5,687 nucleotides of DNA from Chitinophagaceae bacterium. Lineage in GTDB: Bacteria; Bacteroidota; Bacteroidia; Chitinophagales; Chitinophagaceae. The position numbers and the translations under genes are program-made. The stretch lies in NCBI GenBank assembly GCA_025455205.1, contig JALOMZ010000314.1:1-5687 (forward strand). Reading direction: 5' to 3'. Below, in pieces: positions 1-5,687 of this stretch (position 1 is its first letter; each line of letters opens with the position of its first letter). The notes under the pieces were generated by a model that saw nothing but the letters and a program-made list of their open reading frames with translations, searched no databases and was not told the origin of the DNA.

Positions 1-1215
1 GTTCTTCTCGCGAATGAAATCCTCGTTGTGGATGGAGATGCTGGTAACGGTAACGCCCCCGATGTGAACCGGATCGATCTTGGCCACGGGGGTTACGGCG
101 CCGGTGCGTCCCACCTGGAATTCCACGCTGCGCAGGATGCTGGTGGCCTGCCTTGCCTTGAACTTGAAGGCAATGGCCCAGCGCGGATGGTGCGTGGTCA
201 TGCCCATTTTCTCCTGCAGGGCCAGGTCGTTCACTTTGATGACCATGCCATCTATTTCATAAGGCAGGTTGTCTCGGATCTGCTCATAGGCCAGGCAATG
301 TTCAATCACGGCATCTATGCCCTGCAGCACTTTCATTTCGCGCACGGGGCTGCGAAACCCGCAGTCCCACAGCATCTGCAGCATGCCGGCATGTGTGTGC
401 GGCAGGGGGTGGTGGCCCCCGCCAAACAGGGTATGGCCCCCGCGGTGGGTGGCAGTGGTATAGCTCACATGGTATAGAAAAGCTTCCAGGTTGCGCCGTC
501 CCACTTCGGCAGGATCTTTCATGCGCAGAGAGCCCGAAGCGGCATTGCGCGGGTTGGCCATGGGAGGGAGGCCTTCTTCGGCCAGGGCATCGTTGAAGGA
601 CTGGAAATGCTTCTTGCTCAGCAGCACCTCGCCACGAATCTCAATGGAACCAACCCCATAGCTGCTGAAGGGGGCCGACAGGGGCACATTGCGGATGCGC
701 TTGCTGTTGGTGGTGATATCATCACCCTGTACGCCGTCGCCACGGGTGGCACTGCGCACCAGCCTGTCATCTTCGTAGATCATGGAAATGCTGGCCCCGT
801 CAAACTTGGGCTCCACGCAGTATTCCAACTCCGCAAGGCCCGTCAGTTCCCGAGCCTTACGATCCCAGTCGCGCAGGTCTTCGGCATCATAACTGTTTTC
901 CAGGCTCAGCATGGGCACCAGGTGGGTTACGGTGGCAAAGCCCGCATTGAGCGAACTGCCAACCCGCTGGGTGGGCGAGTCGGGCGTGATCCAGCCGGGG
1001 TGGTCCTGCTCTGCCTTTTCCAGTTGCTTGTACAACACATCGTATTCCCGGTCGGCAATCAGCGGATCATCCAGCACGTAATACCGGTGCTCATGAAAGC
1101 GCAGCACATTGCGCAGGTCTTCCAGCTTTTCGGGTGCCTGCAGGGCCGGCGGCTGCTCCAGCCATCGACGGGTATGGTCCAGCCAGTATTTTACCTCACT
1201 CCAGTTCTTTTCCAT
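1..1215 (-). CDS. ligA: NAD+-dependent DNA ligase LigA, N-terminal 405 residues (3' end outside window)
   Basis: LigA seals nicks in duplex DNA during replication and repair, using NAD+ to adenylate an active-site lysine. The frame is open from the ATG at 1215 to the window edge. Domain Ia (about residues 30-85) has the NMN-binding pattern HEHRYYVLDDP followed by ADREYDVLY. The adenylation domain has the nucleophile motif EPKFDG (K137), TRGDG (157-161), IEIRGE (E196), NPRNAASGSLR (221-231), IDGMVIKV (K327) and RWAIAFKF (K351). The OB fold begins near 355 with QVGRTGAVTPVAKIDPV and is cut at residue 405. The family is usually about 670 residues, so the zinc finger, HhH and BRCT domains lie outside. 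All core catalytic residues visible are present. Residues 256-276 form a His/Gly-rich stretch that appears to be an insertion of about 14 residues relative to E. coli LigA. ATG 1215 is the first ATG after an in-frame stop near 1300. It is divergent from the regulator gene and probably functionally unrelated to the sugar genes. Confidence 0.97.
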   Translation of the reverse strand, partial: MEKNWSEVKYWLDHTRRWLEQPPALQAPEKLEDLRNVLRFHEHRYYVLDDPLIADREYDVLYKQLEKAEQDHPGWITPDSPTQRVGSSLNAGFATVTHLVPMLSLENSYDAEDLRDWDRKARELTGLAELEYCVEPKFDGASISMIYEDDRLVRSATRGDGVQGDDITTNSKRIRNVPLSAPFSSYGVGSIEIRGEVLLSKKHFQSFNDALAEEGLPPMANPRNAASGSLRMKDPAEVGRRNLEAFLYHVSYTTATHRGGHTLFGGGHHPLPHTHAGMLQMLWDCGFRSPVREMKVLQGIDAVIEHCLAYEQIRDNLPYEIDGMVIKVNDLALQEKMGMTTHHPRWAIAFKFKARQATSILRSVEFQVGRTGAVTPVAKIDPVHIGGVTVTSISIHNEDFIREKN

Positions 1216-1241
1216 CTGTAACAGTCTTTTTCCAGTGCGGC

Positions 1242-1273
1242 CAAAGCTACTGTCATGCTCCGCCGTTTCCAAA
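1242..1273 (-). promoter_or_regulatory. Probable ligA promoter (Bacteroidota-type -33/-7)
   Basis: Read on the minus strand, TTTG (1273-1270) is followed after 20 nt by TAGCTTTG (1249-1242), an exact match to the TAnnTTTG -7 element used by the Bacteroidota primary sigma factor, with a spacing inside the known 17-23 nt range. The predicted transcript would start about 20 nt before the ligA ATG at 1215. Only sequence similarity supports it. Confidence 0.6.
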
Positions 1274-1324
1274 CCCGATGCCTGCCCCGGTCTTTGATCG
1301 CTATGGAGAATTCCTGTAATTAAA

Positions 1325-1355
1325 TATGTAATTTCTACACATTGTTTTAGATTTG
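1325..1355 (+). promoter_or_regulatory. Probable promoter of the Nudix regulator gene
   Basis: TAGATTTG at 1348-1355 matches the Bacteroidota -7 consensus TAnnTTTG exactly. The -33 element is weak: TATG at 1325-1328, 19 nt upstream, is the best candidate. Transcription would start near 1362, leaving a leader of about 30 nt before ATG 1391. The candidate operator at 1326-1340 lies on the -33 region, which suggests control by occlusion. Confidence 0.45.
1326..1340. promoter_or_regulatory. Candidate operator O1 (variant of the shared inverted repeat)
   Basis: ATGTAATTTCTACAC has TGTA (1327-1330) and TACA (1336-1339) arms around a 5-nt centre, the same architecture as the two perfect sites at 2218-2234 and 5363-5378. 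Its right half, TACACATT, is identical to that of the 2218 site, while the central bases differ. Its position over the -33 region of the regulator's own promoter suggests autoregulation. Single sites this short occur by chance in AT-rich DNA, so confidence is moderate. Confidence 0.45.
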
Positions 1356-1390
1356 TACCGTACACAGTATCTCCGATTGTTTTTTGAGCC

Positions 1391-2131
1391 ATGAAGAATC
1401 TGAAGAATGCTCCGGCGGGAGAAAAGACCGCACTCATTGGAAATGCCGCCCTTTTGGTGCAGGATTATCCCCGGGTACCTCTCACCGTAGATTGCGTCAT
1501 ATTCGGTTTTGAGGAAAACAAGCTCAAGGTGCTGCTCATCAGGAGCGACCTGGAGGTCTACAAAGGCAAATGGTCGTTGTTGGGCGATGTGGTCCATGAA
1601 AACGAAGACCTGGACGATGCGGCCTACCGGGTGCTGCAGGAGCGTACCGGCATGACCAATGTGTACCTGAAGCAGGTGCACACCTTCAGCAGCCCGCACC
1701 GGCATCCGGGCGGAAGAGTGGTAACGGTGGCCTACGCCTCCCTGCTGAACATCAAGCACCACGAGCTGTGCATCACGGAAAATGAGCTGCACTGGCACAA
1801 TGTGCGCACGGTGCGCGACATGGCCTTCGACCACCGCGAAATCATAGATACCTGCTACAACTGGCTCCAGAAAAGCATACAGGAACATCCGCTGGGTTTC
1901 AACCTGTTGCCGGAGAAATTCTCCCTGCGGGAACTGCAGAACCTGTATGAAGCCATCCTGAACGTGGAGCTTGACAGGCGCAATTTCCGCAAGAAGTTCT
2001 TCAGTATGGACTTCCTGATTGATACCGGCGAATTTGAAGAGGATGTAAAACACCGTCCGGGTAAACTGTACCGCTTCGATTTTGCCAAGTATGAAAAGAG
2101 CAAACGCAAGTGGATTGGCATTGATTTCTGA
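1391..2131 (+). CDS. Nudix-domain/winged-helix transcriptional regulator (NrtR/AraR-type)
   Basis: The protein (246 aa) is a probable cytoplasmic DNA-binding regulator of sugar use. An N-terminal Nudix fold covers about residues 28-160, with the typical family opening PRVPLTVDCVIFGF. The Nudix box falls at 66-88 but is degraded: aligned to GX5EX7REUXEEXGU it keeps E72, R80, E84 and G87 but has D66 for G, V81 for E and R85 for the second E, so hydrolase activity is unlikely and the fold probably senses a ligand. After the linker HPLGFNLLPEKF (166-177) comes a winged helix (about 177-246) with FSLRELQNLYEAIL and the probable recognition helix DRRNFRKKF (195-203). Length and layout match the family. 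An in-frame TGA at 1385-1387 makes ATG 1391 the first possible start. It sits 5' of an amylase gene and a susC gene, each preceded by an identical inverted repeat, which suggests these are its targets. The ligand is unknown; an alpha-glucan product or sugar phosphate is an inference from context. Confidence 0.9.
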   Translation: MKNLKNAPAGEKTALIGNAALLVQDYPRVPLTVDCVIFGFEENKLKVLLIRSDLEVYKGKWSLLGDVVHENEDLDDAAYRVLQERTGMTNVYLKQVHTFSSPHRHPGGRVVTVAYASLLNIKHHELCITENELHWHNVRTVRDMAFDHREIIDTCYNWLQKSIQEHPLGFNLLPEKFSLRELQNLYEAILNVELDRRNFRKKFFSMDFLIDTGEFEEDVKHRPGKLYRFDFAKYEKSKRKWIGIDF

Positions 2132-2149
2132 TCTTTATTGTTGAACCAG

Positions 2150-2203
2150 ACCGGCTTTTTTGCGGAGAAAGGCAGAACCGGCTTTTTTGAGGTGAAAGGC
2201 AGA
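2150..2203. repeat. Tandem direct repeat, 2 x 27 bp
   Basis: Units 2150-2176 and 2177-2203 are 25/27 identical, differing only at 2163/2190 (c/a) and 2166/2193 (a/t). Each begins ACCGGCTTTTTTG and ends GAAAGGCAGA. The repeat starts 19 nt after the regulator stop codon and ends 14 nt before operator O2. I see no GC-rich hairpin ahead of the T-runs, so it is not a convincing intrinsic terminator. Its function is unknown: a slippage duplication, part of the regulator's 3' UTR, or an upstream protein-binding element are all possible. Confidence 0.9.
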
Positions 2204-2217
2204 AATTTATTTTTAAT

Positions 2218-2234
2218 TGTGTAAAAAATACACA
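2218..2234. promoter_or_regulatory. Candidate operator O2, perfect inverted repeat upstream of the amylase gene
   Basis: TGTGTAAAAAATACACA has 6-bp perfect arms (TGTGTA / TACACA) around AAAAA. Bases 2219-2234 are repeated exactly at 5363-5378 ahead of susC. It lies 74 bp before the amylase ATG and touches a -7-like element at 2233-2240, where a bound repressor would block RNA polymerase. The likely binder is the Nudix regulator encoded just upstream; this is inference from position and symmetry. Confidence 0.65.
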
Positions 2235-2240
2235 TTTTTG
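2233..2240 (+). promoter_or_regulatory. Possible -7 element of the amylase gene
   Basis: CATTTTTG differs from the Bacteroidota consensus TAnnTTTG by one base. No clear TTTG lies at the right distance upstream; only a T-rich stretch near 2207-2214 is present. It would give a 5' leader of about 60 nt. It overlaps the last two bases of the O2 inverted repeat. Confidence 0.35.
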
Positions 2241-2307
2241 TAATCCCAACGCCGCAATCGATTGCAAGTTGGCCAACGGTTGACACGATTTATCCATGGT
2301 AAGCCCT

Positions 2308-5283
2308 ATGAAAAAGGTTTTCATCGCCATCTTCCTGCTAATGTCTCTGGGCAGCTATTCCCAGCTGCTCAGCTGGTCGCCGGGTTTTCCCAGGGAAACG
2401 GATGCCAATGTGACCATTACAGTAGATGCCAACTTCGGCAACAAGGCACTGGTTGGCTTTTCCGGAGATGTATTCGTGCACATTGGTTGCCTTACCACTA
2501 CCACTACGGGCGCCACGCCCTGGCAGTATGTGAAATCCACCTGGGGCACCACCAATGCCGAGATCAAGGCCACGCCTGCGGGCACCAACAAATGGTCCTT
2601 CACCCTCAGCGGCGCCAGCATGCGGGCCTACTTTGGAGTTACCAACCCTGCCGAAGCCATCCGTAAGGTGGCCATCCTGTTCCGCAATGGAACCGGGTCG
2701 GTGGTGCAGCGCAATGCCGATGGTTCGGACATGTATGTTCCTGTTTATGGCACAGGCCTGCAGGTGGCGGTGACAGAGCCCTTCCGCCAGCCTACCTATA
2801 TTCCAAGCCGGGAGCCCATCAATCGTACGGTGGGGCAAACCATTCCTATTGCCGCACAATCCAGTGAGGCTGCCAGCCTGAAGCTGTTTTTCAATGGCAC
2901 GCAGGTAAACAGCCTGAGTGGCGCCACTTCCATCACGGCCAATCCTGTCATTTCGGCCGCCGGTGACCAGCAGATCATTGCAGAGGCCGAAGTGGGCGGC
3001 ACCACCCGCCGCGATACGGTCAATTTCCTGATTACCAGTCCCACAGAAACAGCACCCCTGCCGGCCGGCGTAGAGTCCAATGGTGTTACCTACAGCCCGG
3101 ATGGCACGTCTGCCACCCTGGTACTGTTTGCACCTAACAAAAGCAATATTGTGGTGATCGGGGATTTCAACAACTGGACAGCCCAGGCGGCTTACCAGAT
3201 GAAGCGCACCCCAGATGAGCAGCGTTACTGGCTAACCATCAATGGACTTACCCCTGGCCAGGAATACGCCTACCAGTACCTGATAGACGGCAACCTGCGC
3301 GTAGCCGATTACAATACCGAAAAGATCCTCGATCCCTGGAATGATCCCTGGATCAATGAAGCGCCCTATACCGACCGCTATCCCAACCTGAAACCATACC
3401 CCACCGGCAAGGCCACGGGTATTGTAAGCGTACTGGAGCCCGGCAAGCCCCAATACCAGTGGAGCAGCGCCACCACCAATTTTGTACGGCCCAACAAACG
3501 TAACCTGGTGGTGTATGAGCTGCTGGTGCGCGATTTTGTGGCCCGCAACGACTGGAAGGGGATGATGGACTCCCTGGATTATATTGCCCAACTGGGCGTT
3601 AACGCCATCCACCTGATGCCTTTTACCGAATTTGAGGGCAACAACAGCTGGGGCTATAACCCCTCGTTCATGTTTGCCGTAGACAAATTCTATGGACCTG
3701 AGAACAAGCTCAAGGAATTCATCGACCTATGTCATAGTAAAGGGATTGCCGTGGTGCTGGACCTGGTGCTCAACCACCAGTTTGGCCAGAGCCCCTTGGC
3801 GCAGATGTACTGGGATGCTGCCAACAGCAAGCCGGCTGCAAACAACCCCTGGCTCAATCCTGATGCCAAGCATCCCTTCAATGTTGGGTATGATATGAAC
3901 CATGAGTCAACTGCCACCATTGAGTTTGTGGAGCGGGTGATGAAGCATTGGCTTACCAAATTCAAGCTGGATGGCTTCCGCTGGGACCTGAGCAAGGGAT
4001 TCACCCAAACCAATAACCCCAACAATACAGAGGCCTGGACTGCTTATGACCAAAGCCGGGTCAATATCTGGAAGCGGATATACGATCAGTCTCAGGTCAT
4101 CTCCCCCAACTGCTACATGATCCTGGAACACCTGGGGGTGGACCAGGAGGAAGCTGAACTGGCCAAATACGGCATGATCCTGTGGGGCAAGATGACGGAT
4201 GAGTTCAACGAAAACAGCATGGGTTATATTAACAGCAAGGGGAACTTCTCCCGGGCCTGGCATAAAACCCGGTGGTCTGCTTACGGGGGAGAAGATGTCC
4301 CGCTGCTGATGGCCTATGCTGAAAGCCACGATGAGGAACGCCTTTCCTGGAAGAACCGCAATTTTGGAAACAGCAGCAACAGTTTCCATGATGTGAAACA
4401 GATGAATGTTTATGCCAGGCGCCAGGAATCCATTGCCGCCTTCCTGTTGACCATACCGGGTCCCAAATTACTCTGGCAGTTTGGCGAGCTGGCCTACGAC
4501 AGCAGCATCAACATGTGCAATACCCTCAAAAACGATGGCTGCCGCGTAGATCCCAAGCCTTCCGGATTCCGTATGCCACAGGGGCCCAACTCCAACCCTT
4601 CACAACCCTATAACGGGCCAACCATCAACTATAATCTGGTGGAGCCGCGGGCCAACCTGCGCAATACTTACAGCCGGCTGATCTCCCTGCGCACCCGCAA
4701 GCCGGAATACCTGCCCACGTTCACCACCAGTAACATTGACTACAATCTGGGGGTAGCAGTGAAATGGCAGTGGGCCAATACGGCTTCCCTGGGCCTGGTT
4801 ACGGCAGGCAACTTTGACGTGGTTACCCAAAGTGGCAATATCAACTTCCCTTCCACCGGTACCTGGTATGTGTATGCCCAGAATGTGGGGGCAGCCAGCT
4901 CGCTGCGCAGCATCGTAAACAGTAATTTCAGCGCTGACGGCTCCACCATCAATGTCACCAGCAGCAATATGAGCTTCAGCATTCCGGCGGGCAGCTACCT
5001 GGTACTGACCGACCGCGCAGTGACTTTACCGGTTACCCTGTACACGTTTACTGGCAACGGCAACTGGAGCGATCCGGCCAATTGGGCGGGCGGATTGGTG
5101 CCTCCGGCAACGGTGCCCGCCGGGGTGAGGGTGGTTATTGATCCGCTTAGCGACTTTGGAGATGATTTCAATGGATTGGGCGAAGCCATTCTCGATACGA
5201 ATGTCACCTTTCTGCCGGGGGCTACCCTAACGGTGCGGCCTGGCGAAAAGCTTCGTGTGAATGGAACCCTGCAAAGGCAATAA
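2308..5283 (+). CDS. Exported multi-domain GH13 alpha-amylase-family glycoside hydrolase
   Basis: The protein (991 aa) probably hydrolyses or rearranges alpha-glucans outside the cytoplasm. Residues 1-18 are a signal peptide ending SYS|Q with no lipobox cysteine. Residues about 19-156 resemble a module found in Bacteroidota amylases (DVFVHIG, later YFGV and VAILFRNGTG), followed by an Ig-like stretch (157-250) and an E-set/CBM48-like domain (257-350, motif GDFNNW at 285-290). The GH13 barrel (about 400-800) has region I VVLDLVLNH (D485, H490), region II GFRWD (R558, nucleophile D560), region III MILEHLG (acid/base E607) and region IV AESHDEER (H674, D675), so the catalytic set is complete. 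NSWGYNPS (446-453) resembles branching-enzyme-like GH13 proteins, so specificity is uncertain. A C-terminal beta domain (about 805-903) precedes a module with GNWSDPANW (about 910-991). ATG 2308 is chosen because the signal peptide starts with MKK and a weak GGTAAG lies 4 nt upstream; ATG 2296 would add four residues. It is probably controlled through O2, and partners the SusC downstream. Confidence 0.93.
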   Translation: MKKVFIAIFLLMSLGSYSQLLSWSPGFPRETDANVTITVDANFGNKALVGFSGDVFVHIGCLTTTTTGATPWQYVKSTWGTTNAEIKATPAGTNKWSFTLSGASMRAYFGVTNPAEAIRKVAILFRNGTGSVVQRNADGSDMYVPVYGTGLQVAVTEPFRQPTYIPSREPINRTVGQTIPIAAQSSEAASLKLFFNGTQVNSLSGATSITANPVISAAGDQQIIAEAEVGGTTRRDTVNFLITSPTETAPLPAGVESNGVTYSPDGTSATLVLFAPNKSNIVVIGDFNNWTAQAAYQMKRTPDEQRYWLTINGLTPGQEYAYQYLIDGNLRVADYNTEKILDPWNDPWINEAPYTDRYPNLKPYPTGKATGIVSVLEPGKPQYQWSSATTNFVRPNKRNLVVYELLVRDFVARNDWKGMMDSLDYIAQLGVNAIHLMPFTEFEGNNSWGYNPSFMFAVDKFYGPENKLKEFIDLCHSKGIAVVLDLVLNHQFGQSPLAQMYWDAANSKPAANNPWLNPDAKHPFNVGYDMNHESTATIEFVERVMKHWLTKFKLDGFRWDLSKGFTQTNNPNNTEAWTAYDQSRVNIWKRIYDQSQVISPNCYMILEHLGVDQEEAELAKYGMILWGKMTDEFNENSMGYINSKGNFSRAWHKTRWSAYGGEDVPLLMAYAESHDEERLSWKNRNFGNSSNSFHDVKQMNVYARRQESIAAFLLTIPGPKLLWQFGELAYDSSINMCNTLKNDGCRVDPKPSGFRMPQGPNSNPSQPYNGPTINYNLVEPRANLRNTYSRLISLRTRKPEYLPTFTTSNIDYNLGVAVKWQWANTASLGLVTAGNFDVVTQSGNINFPSTGTWYVYAQNVGAASSLRSIVNSNFSADGSTINVTSSNMSFSIPAGSYLVLTDRAVTLPVTLYTFTGNGNWSDPANWAGGLVPPATVPAGVRVVIDPLSDFGDDFNGLGEAILDTNVTFLPGATLTVRPGEKLRVNGTLQRQ

Positions 5284-5362
5284 CCGGATAAATATTCCTC
5301 CTGCAGATAGAAGAACTGACTAATGTCATAAAATGAACCATGCCAAATTAACGATTTTTACC

Positions 5363-5378
5363 GTGTAAAAAATACACA
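5363..5378. promoter_or_regulatory. Candidate operator O3, identical copy of the inverted repeat upstream of susC
   Basis: GTGTAAAAAATACACA is identical to 2219-2234, with 5-bp perfect arms GTGTA / TACAC around AAAAA; the flanking bases differ from those of O2, so conservation stops at the site itself. It lies 80 bp after the amylase stop and 140 bp before the susC start. A weak -7-like AAATATTG follows at 5379-5386, roughly the same relative placement as at O2. Its presence suggests susC has its own regulated promoter rather than depending on read-through from the amylase gene. Confidence 0.65.
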
Positions 5379-5386
5379 AAATATTG

Positions 5387-5518
5387 CAGCGAAAAGAAGC
5401 CCTTCATTGTCTGTAAATAGGTTGCTGTATTCAACAAACGAAATCTGTGCTTGCCCACGCCCAACATCCTGGTTGAATTTCCCTCAACATATATCTCAAC
5501 ATCGAAAAATTCTATTGT
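5387..5518 (+). other. Long susC leader region with GTTG/CAAC inverted repeats
   Basis: No gene is supported here. If transcription starts just after O3, this is a 5' leader of about 130 nt. It contains GTTG/CAAC pairs that could form small stems: 5421-5424 with 5432-5435, and GTTGA 5472-5476 with TCAAC 5484-5488, each with a 7-nt loop. GTTG 5472-5475 could alternatively pair with CAAC 5462-5465. CTCAACAT is directly repeated at 5483-5490 and 5495-5502. The stems are short, so a structural role is speculative. No clear TAnnTTTG element is seen closer to susC. Confidence 0.25.
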
Positions 5519-5687
5519 ATGACCTTACGACGACTGCTGAAAGGAATGGTACTTCCTGTAATGCTGCTGGCCGGGCTGGTGGCAATGGCACAGGAGACCA
5601 TTTTGGTATCCGGAAAAGTGAGTGATTCCAAGGATGGATCGCCCCTCATTGGCGTTTCCATCACGGTGAAAGGCACCACACAGGGTA
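5519..5687 (+). CDS. SusC/RagA-family TonB-dependent outer membrane receptor, N-terminal 56 residues (3' end outside window)
   Basis: SusC-type proteins are outer membrane beta-barrels that import oligosaccharides captured by a SusD lipoprotein, powered by TonB. The visible part has a signal peptide: basic MTLRRLLK, a hydrophobic core, and a probable cleavage site AMA|Q near residue 24. Next comes the start of the carboxypeptidase-D-regulatory-like plug-associated domain: VSGKVSDSKDGSPLIGVSITVKGTTQG (positions 30-56 in outline: VSGKV, then PLIGVSITVKGT), which is highly characteristic of the family. The complete protein is normally about 1000 residues, so the TonB box, plug and barrel lie beyond the window. 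An in-frame TGA at 5474-5476 precedes the start and ATG 5519 is the first ATG after it. The amylase next door suggests malto-oligosaccharides as substrate. A susD gene is expected downstream but cannot be seen. Confidence 0.93.
   Translation, partial: MTLRRLLKGMVLPVMLLAGLVAMAQETILVSGKVSDSKDGSPLIGVSITVKGTTQG

Noticed and set aside
607..1221. A 204-codon plus-strand reading frame opposite ligA
   Set aside because: It has no recognizable domain and lies entirely antisense to a frame with every LigA motif in order.
1380..1388. TTTTTTGAG shared between the regulator leader and the second 27-bp repeat unit (2183-2191)
   Set aside because: It is a short low-complexity match expected by chance.
1301..2053. 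A 250-codon minus-strand reading frame opposite the Nudix regulator
   Set aside because: It resembles no family I know and is the complement of a well-supported gene; such frames are common opposite GC-rich coding sequence.
2150..2190. Intrinsic terminator at the T-runs after the regulator gene
   Set aside because: The T-runs follow only CCGGC; no stem of useful length precedes them.
1855..2330. Minus-strand reading frames crossing the tandem repeat (repeated SPQKS-like peptide)
   Set aside because: The repeated peptide is just the 27-bp (9-codon) DNA repeat translated; the frames overlap the regulator end and the operator.
5407..5625. A 72-codon plus-strand frame across the susC leader
   Set aside because: It overlaps the susC start in another frame, and the susC frame has a clear signal peptide and family domain.
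1..5687. CRISPR array, tRNA or rRNA gene, insertion sequence or phage genes
   Set aside because: None of the expected repeats, cloverleaf-like segments, transposase motifs or terminal inverted repeats is visible; nearly all sequence is accounted for by the four genes.

Overview
The window looks like chromosomal DNA from a Bacteroidota bacterium, most likely a fairly GC-rich member of the Chitinophagaceae or a close relative. The signs are a SusC/RagA-type receptor start, a Nudix-type sugar regulator of the kind common in this phylum, a GH13 amylase with Bacteroidota-style accessory modules, promoter elements of the TTTG / TAnnTTTG type, and starts without strong Shine-Dalgarno sequences. Genus is an inference and cannot be fixed from this sequence.

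Layout. On the minus strand, position 1 to 1215 holds the first 405 codons of NAD+-dependent DNA ligase (ligA), which runs off the left edge; it is a housekeeping gene and probably unrelated to the rest. A 175-bp divergent intergenic region (1216-1390) holds a good ligA promoter on the minus strand and a promoter plus candidate operator for the rightward gene. At 1391-2131 (+) is a 246-aa Nudix-fold/winged-helix transcriptional regulator of the NrtR/AraR type with a degenerate Nudix box. Between it and the next gene (2132-2307) lie a 2 x 27-bp tandem repeat and a perfect 17-bp inverted repeat. At 2308-5283 (+) is a 991-aa exported, multi-domain GH13 alpha-glucan-active enzyme with an intact catalytic triad. 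The next 235-bp gap (5284-5518) carries a second copy of the same inverted repeat and a long leader. At 5519 (+) a SusC-type TonB-dependent outer membrane receptor begins and runs off the right edge after 56 codons.

How the genes may work together. The rightward genes look like the left end of a starch/malto-oligosaccharide utilization locus: an exported amylase cuts alpha-glucan and a SusC (with a SusD expected just outside the window) imports the oligosaccharides. The most notable signal is a 16-bp sequence, GTGTAAAAAATACACA, found identically upstream of both the amylase and susC (2219-2234 and 5363-5378), with a diverged version (ATGTAATTTCTACAC, 1326-1340) over the promoter of the regulator gene itself. 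The simplest reading is that these are operators of the Nudix regulator, giving an autoregulated local alpha-glucan regulon. This is inference from position and symmetry; no binding evidence is available here.
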